DNA from: an uncultured Mycoplasmatota bacterium
GTDB taxonomy: Bacteria > Bacillota_I > Bacilli_A > RF39 > UBA660
NCBI GenBank assembly: GCA_948470005.1
Contig: CAOKNI010000016.1
Span: 1-23,973 of the forward strand
Length of the DNA: 23,973 nt
Direction of reading: 5' to 3'
Shown here: positions 7,635 to 14,184 of the stretch, piece after piece
Layout: every line of letters begins with the position of its first letter
How positions within the stretch are numbered: the first letter of the stretch is position 1
Notes under the pieces: generated by a model
Told to the model about the DNA's origin: nothing
The model's database searches: none
What the model saw: only the letters and a program-made list of their open reading frames with translations
Program-made: the position numbers and the translations under genes

Positions 7635-7824
7635 GATAAATGATATTGTTATTATGAAAAAAAAACATGCTTGTGGTGAAAATGAATGGAATATTATAAG
7701 AGATGGCGTTGATATTAAAATAAAATGCCTTAATTGCGGTCGTGAAGTTATGCTTGATCGCATGGAATTTATTAGAAAACTAAAAAAAGTAAAGGAGTCA
7801 AATAATGAAAAAAAATCGTCTTAA
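7618..7824 (+). CDS. DUF951 family small protein with Cys motif
   Basis: A 68-residue protein matching DUF951: Ile-Val-Met-Lys-Lys-Lys-His-Ala-Cys-Gly near the N-terminus, Glu-Trp-Asn-Ile-Ile-Arg-Asp-Gly-Val-Asp-Ile-Lys-Ile-Lys-Cys, then Cys-Gly-Arg-Glu-Val-Met-Leu-Asp-Arg. The Cys/His spacing suggests a small metal-binding or nucleic-acid-binding fold, but no function is established. The gene overlaps the end of mscS by 17 bases and the start of the transporter gene by 20 bases, so it is part of the par operon. Its place between spo0J/mscS and ychF is conserved in Bacilli, which supports the call. Confidence 0.9.
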   Translation: MEKTFKINDIVIMKKKHACGENEWNIIRDGVDIKIKCLNCGREVMLDRMEFIRKLKKVKESNNEKKSS

Positions 7825-9355
7825 AAAACGTTTTACTTTAGACCCTATTATGACCTTGTTAGTATTAATAGTTATTACTATTGTTATAAGTGGATTTCTA
7901 GCTCTATTAGGAGTTCAAATCAATTATAATACTATTGCTAATGATGTTACATTAGAATATACTGAAGGCCTTGCAACAGTTGAGTCTCTTTTTAGCCTTG
8001 CGGGTCTAAAATATATCTTTTCCACTACTGTGTCTAATTTTGTTTCTTTCATTCCTTTATCAAGTTTAATCATAACTTTAATTGGAATAGGGGTTATGGA
8101 AAAAAGCGGGTTTTTAAAAACATCTGTTACTTTATTAACCAAGAAAGCTAAGAAGAAAACAGTAACATTCACTATTGTTTTAATATGTTTATTATCAAGT
8201 ATAATGGGTAATCTTCCGTATGTTATAATGATACCACTTAGTGCACTCATTTTTATATATGGCAAGCGAAATCCTTATATCGGTATTATCAGTTCTTATG
8301 CTGCTCTAAGTGCGGGCACAGGGCTAAGTGTTTTACTAACCAGTGTTGATTCAGCATTGATAAATAGCACCATTTTAGGAGCACATATGATTAGTCCAAA
8401 TTACGGAATTGGTACACTAGCTTTTATATTAATTATGACAGTAGCCATTATTTTATTATCTATAGCTATTACTATTATAACTGAAAACTATATTGCTCCT
8501 CGCTTACCTAAATATGAATTTCCTGAAAGCACCATGGAAGAAGATTTTACAATAACAAATAAAGAGCTAAGAGGCTTAATTCTAGCTGGTAGTGCTGGTC
8601 TATTATATTTATTGTTCTTTATTTACTGTATTTTACCAATTAAGTTACCTTTAGCAGGTGCTTTCCTCGATAATAGTCAAGTTCTCTATATTGACAAATT
8701 ATTTAGTGCTGACTCATTCTTCAGCAATGGATTTGTCTTTATTATCACAATGTTTTTCTTAATTCTTGGTTTATTTTATGGAATTGGTGCTAAAACAATT
8801 AAAAATAACAAAGATTTATGTGATGATTTAGGTCATAGTATTGATGGTATAGGTAAAACAATTGTCTTAATATTTATCGCTTCTATTCTGATTAGTATAT
8901 TTAAGAAAACTAATTTAGGTAATGTAATAACTGCCGGATTAGCTAATATTTTAACGATTAAGTCTTTAGGAGCTTTGCCACTTATTATTATATTATTTGT
9001 AATAAGTGCTATATCAACAATTTTTCTTCCTAATTCCACTTTAAAATGGGGTATCCTAGCAGGAATTGCTGTTCCTGCCTTAATGGATGCTGGTTTATCT
9101 CCAGAGTTTACGCAAGTTGTTTTCCGCTTTGGTGAAAGTGTAACGATGGGCTTAACGCCGCTTATGGCCTATTATGTAATATATTTGGCATACTTAGATA
9201 AATACAATCAAGACGAAAACCCCATCAATTTATTTAAAACTTTAAGGTATCAACTTCCCTATAGCATCATTGTCGGTATAATTCTTTTAGCCTTATTAAT
9301 AGTATGGTTTATTATCGGACTACCTATTGGTATACATGGGGTTGTAAATATTTAA
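7805..9355 (+). CDS. AbgT-family transporter (p-aminobenzoyl-glutamate type)
   Basis: A 516-residue polytopic membrane protein with about ten to twelve hydrophobic segments. Family features include a long periplasmic loop after the first helix, Tyr-Val-Ile-Met-Ile-Pro-Leu-Ser-Ala with Asn-Pro-Tyr-Ile-Gly-Ile and Ser-Ala-Gly-Thr-Gly-Leu-Ser-Val, and Phe-Leu-Pro-Asn-Ser-Thr-Leu-Lys-Trp near residue 410, with a mirrored second half. AbgT proteins take up p-aminobenzoyl-glutamate (AbgT) or export sulfa drugs (MtrF), driven by proton motive force. Which activity applies here is unknown. It starts inside the DUF951 gene with AAGGAG as ribosome site and ends the par operon at a strong terminator. 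Its insertion between DUF951 and ychF is unlike the B. subtilis order, as far as I recall. Confidence 0.88.
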   Translation: MKKNRLKKRFTLDPIMTLLVLIVITIVISGFLALLGVQINYNTIANDVTLEYTEGLATVESLFSLAGLKYIFSTTVSNFVSFIPLSSLIITLIGIGVMEKSGFLKTSVTLLTKKAKKKTVTFTIVLICLLSSIMGNLPYVIMIPLSALIFIYGKRNPYIGIISSYAALSAGTGLSVLLTSVDSALINSTILGAHMISPNYGIGTLAFILIMTVAIILLSIAITIITENYIAPRLPKYEFPESTMEEDFTITNKELRGLILAGSAGLLYLLFFIYCILPIKLPLAGAFLDNSQVLYIDKLFSADSFFSNGFVFIITMFFLILGLFYGIGAKTIKNNKDLCDDLGHSIDGIGKTIVLIFIASILISIFKKTNLGNVITAGLANILTIKSLGALPLIIILFVISAISTIFLPNSTLKWGILAGIAVPALMDAGLSPEFTQVVFRFGESVTMGLTPLMAYYVIYLAYLDKYNQDENPINLFKTLRYQLPYSIIVGIILLALLIVWFIIGLPIGIHGVVNI

Positions 9356-9399
9356 AGTAAAATCGGTAGTTTTAAATATTTTAAGTTATTATAAGTAAA

Positions 9400-9436
9400 A
9401 ATTAGATGGTTATTTATTTCCATCTAATTCTTTTTT
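9400..9436 (+). terminator. Strong terminator after the transporter gene, probably bidirectional
   Basis: Positions 9400-9409 and 9420-9429 form a perfect 10-bp stem (ATTAGATGG / CCATCTAAT core), followed by a T-run at 9431-9436. An A-run on the other side (9396-9400) would serve the minus strand, where the right arm encodes the last residues of the Rpn pseudogene. Confidence 0.82.
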
Positions 9437-10190
9437 GATTGTATTTATTTCTTCTAGAGCTATGTTAGTAAATGTCAAATGAAATATTTTCTTTAATCAT
9501 TGCTTTAACTATTTCTATAGTCTTAGTTTCAGCACCTTTTTCCATGCCAGTATAACCCATCTATAAAATTCTCACTTAATGCACTCATCTTATCTTCTAC
9601 TTTCTTCATTACTTTATCACTACTATATAGTTTAAATAACTCACTAAACTATCTTTCTCTCCCTTGATATTAGTATAATCTATTTCACTTAATAAATCTA
9701 CATTTATATCAATTATTGATATGGTATCATCCCTTTTAAATGATACTTACTTTCCATTATAAAACTTTGATATATAAATTCTTTCTTATCAAAGATATCA
9801 TAGTTATTAATATTTATCTGAATAATAGGTTTTAAATTAATTTCTTCATTAGGTTTTGTTTGTTTAAGTAAAACTCTCATACATATCTTAAGTTCTTCAT
9901 TTTACTTTCTTTAGTTATATTATAATTAACTTCAATATTAATAATAAATTTATCACTTTCATACACTGCATCAGTATTACTACCTTTAATATTAATATTT
10001 TCCGATATTCTTGGAGTGAGTAGAGTAAGATTACCTTCAAATTCTTTTTTATCTATACCAAGAGCAGCACTAACTACTCTTTCGACATACTCTATACAAT
10101 CTCTAGAAGTAAAAATAATACTGGCGATATTATCTTTTAAAAACTTTTTTTCTTTTTTCAAATTTTGTTATAAAGTCCTTTTCATAAATA
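9410..10190 (-). pseudogene. Decayed Rpn-family recombination-promoting nuclease (PD-(D/E)XK transposase-like)
   Basis: Read on the minus strand, this stretch gives a nearly full Rpn/PDDEXK_2-type protein only if several frameshifts are corrected. Recognisable pieces in order: Glu-Lys-Asp-Phe-Ile-Thr-Lys-Phe (about 10183), then an open segment 10161-9877 with Gly-Asn-Leu-Thr-Leu-Leu-Thr-Pro-Arg-Ile, Lys-Gly-Ser-Asn-Thr-Asp-Ala-Val-Tyr and Ile-Asn-Ile-Glu-Val-Asn-Tyr (nuclease core), then Arg-Val-Leu-Leu-Lys-Gln, Glu-Ile-Asp-Tyr-Thr-Asn-Ile, Met-Ser-Ala-Leu-Ser-Glu-Asn-Phe-Ile-Asp-Gly-Leu, Ile-Glu-Ile-Val-Lys-Ala-Met-Ile and a C-terminal Ile-Lys-Lys-Glu-Leu-Asp-Gly-Asn-Lys ending at TTA 9410-9412. 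Breaks lie near 10150, 9880, 9720, 9640, 9555 and 9465. No intact start is seen. Known family members are DNA nucleases that promote RecA-independent recombination. This copy is dead. Confidence 0.85.
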
Positions 10191-10244
10191 AAATTTTTGC
10201 AATTGTATGGCCATCATAACAAAAGAAAAAAGAAAGTCAAAGAA

Positions 10245-10350
10245 CAGATTTAACAAAATCTGCTAAGACAATTTCATAAAATCTGTAAGAATTTAGTGCA
10301 GATTCTTATATTTCTGCTAAAATAATTTATTAAAATTTGTAAAAATGCAA
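10245..10350. repeat. Degenerate palindromic/tandem repeat with CAGATTT-N4-AAATCTG core
   Basis: The first element is a 7-bp inverted repeat, CAGATTT (10245-10251) / AAATCTG (10256-10262). Degenerate copies follow: an AAATCTGTAAGA unit, a TAAGAAT/ATTCTTA inverted repeat (10286-10308), a TTTCTGC unit and an AAATTTGTAAAA unit. The same core with a 4-base centre occurs at 22217-22234, 12 kb away. The block lies between the Rpn pseudogene and the ychF promoter, with no coding capacity. Confidence 0.6.
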
Positions 10351-10421
10351 TTTTTTTAAAAATAGAAAAAAGTTTATTTCTAAGAAATTTTGATAAAAGC
10401 TAGTTTTAATAGCAATTTATA

Positions 10422-10430
10422 TGATATAAT
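10422..10430 (+). promoter_or_regulatory. Extended -10 promoter element of ychF
   Basis: TGaTATAAT (10422-10430) lies 27 bases before the ychF start, with GGAG between them. No clear -35 is visible. Confidence 0.6.
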
Positions 10431-10457
10431 TTAAAAAAGAAAACGGAGTGATAAAAT

Positions 10458-11558
10458 ATGAGTTTAAAAGCAGGAATTGTCGGACTACCCAATGTAGGTA
10501 AGTCTACTCTTTTTAATGCTATAACTAAAAAAAACATCCTAGCAGCGAACTATCCATTTGCAACTATTGATCCTAATGTCGGTATGGTTACGGTACCTGA
10601 TGAGCGTTTAGCTTATTTAAATAATTTATATTTACCCAAAAGCTTAGTACCTACTACTTTTGAGTTTACAGATATTGCCGGGTTAGTAAAAGGAGCATCA
10701 CATGGAGAGGGACTAGGAAATAAATTTTTAAGTCATATTAGAGAAGTTGATGCTATTGTTGAAGTAGTAAGATGTTTTGATGATGAAAATATTACTCATG
10801 TTGAGGGTAAAACGGACCCAATTCGAGATATTGAAATTATTAATGTTGAACTTATTTTGTCTGATTTAGAAATAATCGAGAATCGTTTAAATAAAATTAT
10901 CAAAAAAGCTGAAACGACGAAAGATAAAGAAGCAGTTTTAGAAGTTAATGCCTTAACTACAGCAAAAAAGAACCTAGAAAAAAACATTCCCTTGCGTCAA
11001 GTATCGTTTAGTGAAGAGGAACTTTTAATTTTAAAGCCCTTTAATTTTATCACTTTAAAGCCTCTCATATATGCGGCGAATGTTTTAGAAGATGACTTAA
11101 TAATTGGTGATAATAATTACACTAAAATGGTTAAAGAATATGCTGAAAAAGGAAGCAGTGGCGTCATTATTATGTGTGCCAAAATGGAATCGGAATTATC
11201 GGAGTTGACTGATGAAGATAAATTAGTATTTTTGCAAGAATTAGGTATTAAAAGTAGTGGACTAGACCGTCTAATATTTGCTACTTATAATCTCTTAGGA
11301 CTTGCTACATTTTTTACAACCGGTCCTGATGAATGTCGGGCTTGGACATTTAAAGTTGGCATGAATGCTAAATCTTGCGCTGGTCTTATTCATAGCGATA
11401 TTGAACGTGGTTTTATTAAAGCGGAAGTTACCAGTTTTAATGATTTAAAAGAATATGGTAGTGAGCTTAAAGTAAAAGAGGCAGGTCGTCTTCGGCTAGA
11501 AGGTAAAGACTATTTAATGCAAGATGGCGACATAGTTTATTTTCGTTTTAATGTTTAA
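10458..11558 (+). CDS. ychF: Ribosome-binding ATPase YchF (Obg-family)
   Basis: A 366-residue protein of normal YchF length. It has P-loop Gly-Leu-Pro-Asn-Val-Gly-Lys-Ser-Thr (8-16), the G3 region Asp-Ile-Ala-Gly-Leu-Val-Lys-Gly-Ala-Ser, a coiled-coil insertion at about 130-180, and Asn-Val-Leu-Glu at the G4 position, where YchF has Asn-x-x-Glu and so prefers ATP over GTP. The C-terminal TGS domain (about 280-363) includes Thr-Gly-Pro-Asp-Glu-Cys-Arg-Ala-Trp. YchF binds the ribosome and affects translation initiation and stress responses. GGAGTGAT precedes the ATG. In B. subtilis the homologue (yyaF) sits upstream of rpsF-ssb-rpsR. Here a YwaF-like membrane protein follows, so that ribosomal cluster is not conserved at this site. 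Confidence 0.95.
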   Translation: MSLKAGIVGLPNVGKSTLFNAITKKNILAANYPFATIDPNVGMVTVPDERLAYLNNLYLPKSLVPTTFEFTDIAGLVKGASHGEGLGNKFLSHIREVDAIVEVVRCFDDENITHVEGKTDPIRDIEIINVELILSDLEIIENRLNKIIKKAETTKDKEAVLEVNALTTAKKNLEKNIPLRQVSFSEEELLILKPFNFITLKPLIYAANVLEDDLIIGDNNYTKMVKEYAEKGSSGVIIMCAKMESELSELTDEDKLVFLQELGIKSSGLDRLIFATYNLLGLATFFTTGPDECRAWTFKVGMNAKSCAGLIHSDIERGFIKAEVTSFNDLKEYGSELKVKEAGRLRLEGKDYLMQDGDIVYFRFNV

Positions 11559-11563
11559 TTAAT

Positions 11564-11614
11564 AATTCTTTTAGCGAGTCATATATTTAGAGTATGATGC
11601 TAAAAGAATTTTTT
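11564..11614 (+). terminator. Terminator-like hairpin spanning the start of the YwaF-like gene
   Basis: AATTCTTTTAGC (11564-11575) is perfectly complementary to GCTAAAAGAATT (11599-11610), giving a 12-bp stem with a 23-base loop followed by six T's (11609-11614). It begins five bases after the ychF stop codon. The loop holds the putative start codons of the next gene (11594, 11597). It could end ychF transcription, gate the downstream gene, or both. Confidence 0.6.
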
Positions 11615-12340
11615 ATTGATGAAGTTATTACTATTCCTTTCAAATTATTTGGCAAAACTCATATTTTTTTAATGGCTTTTGTCGTTTTTTGTTGCTTAAT
11701 TATTTATTTAAATAGGGAAAAAATTTATAATTTAAACTTAAATCTCAAAAATAATCTTACTAAAATAGTTGCTTTTATTCTTTTAAGCAATATGCTAATT
11801 CTTTATCTGTCACAATTTTTATATCATAATTTTGATTACAAAACTATGCTGCCTTTTCATTTGTGTTATATTGCCAATTATTTTTATGTGTACGTCATAT
11901 TGTTTCGGAAAAATAATCTTTACAAATATATTTATTTTCTTTCTTTTTTAGGTCCTATTCCAGCTATAATTTTTTTTGATGTTCCAAGTATATGGGAGTC
12001 CTTTAACTTTTATTTATATTTAATTTCTCATCATTTTCTAGTTATTGCCAGTTTTTTTACCTTTTATATGTATCCTAAAAAAATAAATAAAAAAGATATA
12101 AGCAAATTAATTATTATTTTAAACTTTTTGTATCTAGTTATGAGTATTTTTAATTATTATTTTAATACTAATTATTTTTTCTCTGATGGGATACCGCCTT
12201 TTATTACAGAATTATTACCATTCTTAAAATATTTTCCAACAACACTTGTTTTAGAAATTATGGAATTAATTATTATCATACTTATTTATAAATTCATCAA
12301 TTCTGAATATGAAAAAATAAAACTTAAATCTAAAGAATAA
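11594..12340 (+). CDS. YwaF/TMEM164-like integral membrane protein (TIGR02206 type)
   Basis: A 248-residue protein with about six to seven hydrophobic segments. It shows the YwaF-family pattern: an N-terminal Phe-Gly-Lys-Thr-His before the first helix, Leu-Pro-Phe-His-Leu-Cys at the start of a central helix, and a Ser-His-His segment in a later helix. Human TMEM164 in this superfamily has been described as an acyltransferase acting on ether lipids; the bacterial function is unknown. The start is ATG 11594 or 11597, both inside the loop of a 12-bp hairpin and with only a weak AGAG ribosome site. The conserved N-terminal Phe-Gly-x-x-His argues against a start further downstream. Composition is very rich in Phe, Tyr, Ile and Asn. 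Confidence 0.65.
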   Translation: MMLKEFFIDEVITIPFKLFGKTHIFLMAFVVFCCLIIYLNREKIYNLNLNLKNNLTKIVAFILLSNMLILYLSQFLYHNFDYKTMLPFHLCYIANYFYVYVILFRKNNLYKYIYFLSFLGPIPAIIFFDVPSIWESFNFYLYLISHHFLVIASFFTFYMYPKKINKKDISKLIIILNFLYLVMSIFNYYFNTNYFFSDGIPPFITELLPFLKYFPTTLVLEIMELIIIILIYKFINSEYEKIKLKSKE

Positions 12341-12364
12341 AAAACATAATCATAAATTGTGTAG

Positions 12365-12393
12365 TTTACGACATATTAATAATATGCTATAAT
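12365..12393 (+). promoter_or_regulatory. Promoter of the Bax-inhibitor-1 gene, with a palindromic spacer
   Basis: TTTACG (12365-12370), a 17-base spacer, and an extended perfect -10, TGcTATAAT (12385-12393). The spacer holds CATATT-AAT-AATATG (12372-12386), a 15-base palindrome that could be an operator, although AT-rich palindromes arise easily by chance. Confidence 0.6.
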
Positions 12394-12415
12394 ATAATCA
12401 TAAAAGGAGGATAAA

Positions 12416-13057
12416 ATGAATAAATTATTACCTAAAACATTTTTATGGATGTTTATTGGTCTAATCGTTACATTCATTACTGGATATATTGTATCTATTA
12501 ATGGAAATATGATTGAAGCTGTATTTGCTAGTCCCTTATTTTATGTATTATTAATACTTGAATTAGGACTTGTAATATTTTTTTCAAGCCGCGTTCATAA
12601 AATGAGTCCAACCAGTGCTAAAATATGTTTCTTATTATATTCATTTGTAAGTGGTCTGACATTCTCAAGTGTTTTTATTGGTTTTGAAATTAGTTCTGTC
12701 ATGTATGTGTTTTTAATCGCAGCTTTAGTCTTTGCTATATTTGGGGCTATCGGTTATTTTACCGAATTAGACTTAAGTCGTTTAAGTACCTTTTTGTTAA
12801 TGGGCTTAGTCGCTGTTGTCGTATGTATAATAGTTAATATATTCTTAAACAATGATACATTTGATTTAATAATATCGATTATTGCTTTATTAATATTTGT
12901 TGGTTTTACTGCTTATGACGTTCAACATGTTAAAGAATTATCAGCAAATGGAGTAGATAATGATGTTGCAGCTATTAATGGAGCATTCGAATTATATTTA
13001 GATTTTATAAACATATTCTTACATCTATTGCAAATTATCGGAGATGCCAAAGATTAG
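12416..13057 (+). CDS. Bax inhibitor-1/YccA family membrane protein
   Basis: A 213-residue protein with seven hydrophobic segments, the usual topology and length for bacterial BI-1/YccA proteins. Family cues are the start Lys-Thr-Phe-Leu-Trp-Met-Phe-Ile-Gly-Leu, a central Tyr-Ser-Phe-Val-Ser-Gly-Leu-Thr-Phe-Ser-Ser, and a C-terminal Phe-Thr-Ala-Tyr-Asp-Val-Gln-His, followed by Leu-Tyr-Leu-Asp-Phe-Ile-Asn-Ile-Phe with the paired Asp residues. BsYetJ, a structural model of the family, is a pH-sensitive calcium leak channel; YccA interacts with FtsH. The role here is not known. AGGAGG precedes the ATG, a good promoter lies upstream and a terminator overlaps the stop, so this is a monocistronic unit. 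Confidence 0.9.
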   Translation: MNKLLPKTFLWMFIGLIVTFITGYIVSINGNMIEAVFASPLFYVLLILELGLVIFFSSRVHKMSPTSAKICFLLYSFVSGLTFSSVFIGFEISSVMYVFLIAALVFAIFGAIGYFTELDLSRLSTFLLMGLVAVVVCIIVNIFLNNDTFDLIISIIALLIFVGFTAYDVQHVKELSANGVDNDVAAINGAFELYLDFINIFLHLLQIIGDAKD

Positions 13058-13066
13058 GCATCTTTT
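13042..13066 (+). terminator. Terminator of the Bax-inhibitor-1 gene, overlapping its stop codon
   Basis: AGATGCC (13042-13048) pairs with GGCATCT (13057-13063) around an 8-base loop, followed by T's. The stop codon TAG (13055-13057) is inside the structure. Confidence 0.8.
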
Positions 13067-13209
13067 ATAATGTTTAAGTAATATATGTTTTATATTAGCT
13101 GTATCTTAAAATAATGGAAAAACTTATAAAAAATTGTGATATATCGTAAAAAATTAACAAATGGGGATTTGCTAAAATTAAAAATATAATAAAATTATAA
13201 CAGTGCTTT

Positions 13210-13740
13210 TTAAGCTGTAATTAGGTCTTTTATTTCTTTAGGTTTAATCTTTTTAATCCCTTTTCTTTTGATACACTTAAGTGATTTACCCACAATCCAA
13301 TCAGCACTATAACCAGATATCTCGCATATTTGTTTTAAATCTGCTGTCCTAATAGTTCTAGTTCCTTTTTCATAGTGAGTTACTAAAGGTCGGCATATAT
13401 TTAATTTTAAAGCTAGTTTATTTTGGGTATATTTTAATTCTTTTCTAATAGTTTTTAAGTTATCTCCTATTAATTTTAAGTTGATTTTCTCTATTTTAAT
13501 TATATTTTTATTAGGAGTATCACAAAAGCCAAACAGATAATCAAAACTAACATCGGCAAAATTACAAATAGTATTTATATGCTCAATAGATAATCCTGTA
13601 TATCCATTTTCAATGTCTGAAACATAACTTTTAGAAATTCCTAAAATTTCTCCAAACTGTTTTTGTGTCAAATTAAGACTAATTCTAATTTTTCTTGCTT
13701 TATCCTCTTGAATTGCTAAACTTCTATCTAATTTTTCCAT
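13210..13740 (-). CDS. Transcriptional regulator with two tandem XRE-type HTH domains
   Basis: A 176-residue protein with two Cro/CI-type HTH domains. The first (about 14-70) contains Leu-Thr-Gln-Lys-Gln-Phe-Gly-Glu-Ile-Leu-Gly-Ile-Ser-Lys-Ser-Tyr-Val-Ser-Asp-Ile-Glu-Asn. The second (about 91-150) contains Tyr-Thr-Gln-Asn-Lys-Leu-Ala-Leu-Lys-Leu-Asn-Ile-Cys-Arg-Pro-Leu-Val-Thr-His-Tyr-Glu-Lys-Gly. A basic Lys-rich tail follows. There is no peptidase or sensor domain. A GAGG-containing ribosome site lies about 8 bases before the ATG. The upstream DNA carries TTACCAT-type direct repeats spaced 10 bp, likely its own operator, and the gene is divergent from a small membrane protein gene it may also control. 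Targets are unknown. It could be a phage-derived or toxin-antitoxin-like remnant, but no partner gene is adjacent. Confidence 0.82.
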   Translation of the reverse strand: MEKLDRSLAIQEDKARKIRISLNLTQKQFGEILGISKSYVSDIENGYTGLSIEHINTICNFADVSFDYLFGFCDTPNKNIIKIEKINLKLIGDNLKTIRKELKYTQNKLALKLNICRPLVTHYEKGTRTIRTADLKQICEISGYSADWIVGKSLKCIKRKGIKKIKPKEIKDLITA

Positions 13741-13755
13741 AACTCTCGACCTCTA

Positions 13756-13784
13756 GGTAATATTATCATGGTAAATTATGGTAA
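13756..13784. promoter_or_regulatory. Direct-repeat operator candidate of the tandem-XRE regulator
   Basis: ATGGTAA occurs at 13768-13774 and 13778-13784, exactly 10 bp apart, and a related GGTAA lies at 13756-13760. The sites fall in the expected promoter region of the minus-strand regulator gene and put two half-sites on the same DNA face, as suits a protein with two HTH domains. Confidence 0.45.
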
Positions 13785-13839
13785 TTTAAAAACAAATACG
13801 AAAATAGTAACAAATTTTAAAGAATTACAAAACCATTTA

Positions 13840-13848
13840 TGTTATAAT
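13840..13848 (+). promoter_or_regulatory. Extended -10 element for the small membrane protein gene
   Basis: TGtTATAAT (13840-13848) is a perfect extended -10, 20 bases before the preferred start at 13869. No -35 is obvious. Confidence 0.55.
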
Positions 13849-13868
13849 TATTTTTGGTGGGTGGTATT

Positions 13869-14048
13869 ATGCGAGATGTTTTAATAGGCGTTTTAATTTT
13901 ATTGATTAGTTTCCTAGTCGCTGATTTTATTTATACTGAGAAAAATACATGCTCAATTACAGATGAATACGGAGTAAAAAACGAAAAATGTGGTATTTTA
14001 TATAAAGAATTAGATTTAAATATTTATTTCTTTGAACGATACTGGTAA
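13869..14048 (+). CDS. Small single-span membrane protein, unknown
   Basis: A 59-residue ORF that I do not recognise. Residues 4-22 are strongly hydrophobic (Val-Leu-Ile-Gly-Val-Leu-Ile-Leu-Leu-Ile core) and form one membrane helix or an uncleaved signal anchor. The remaining 37 residues are polar with two cysteines (28 and 41) that could pair outside the cell. ATG 13869 is chosen because the G-rich GGTGGGTGG at 13856-13864 is a ribosome site about 5 bases before it; the upstream in-frame TTG at 13854 overlaps that site. A perfect extended -10 precedes the gene. It is divergent from the tandem-XRE regulator. Coding status rests on these signals only. Confidence 0.5.
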   Translation: MRDVLIGVLILLISFLVADFIYTEKNTCSITDEYGVKNEKCGILYKELDLNIYFFERYW

Positions 14049-14129
14049 AGATATTAATTGATTTATTTAAATAAGTACGCTAAAATTTACTATTTATAAC
14101 CAGTAACTAATAAAATAAAACATTAATTA

Positions 14130-14158
14130 TTGTTTTGTTTTTTTAATTGTGGTATTAT
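14130..14158 (+). promoter_or_regulatory. Promoter of the GH31 gene
   Basis: TTGTTT (14130-14135), a 17-base spacer, and TATTAT (14153-14158). Transcription would start near 14165, which excludes the in-frame GTG at 14149 as start and fits GTG 14185. Confidence 0.5.
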
Positions 14159-14184
14159 TAATACATAATAAGGGAGTAGGTAGT

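Noticed and set aside
10016..10219. 67-codon plus-strand open frame
   Set aside because: Antisense to the Rpn pseudogene, whose minus-strand frames show clear family motifs.
10245..10350. Repeat block as a CRISPR array
   Set aside because: Units are short, palindromic and degenerate, with irregular spacing and no unique spacers of constant length. No cas genes are nearby.
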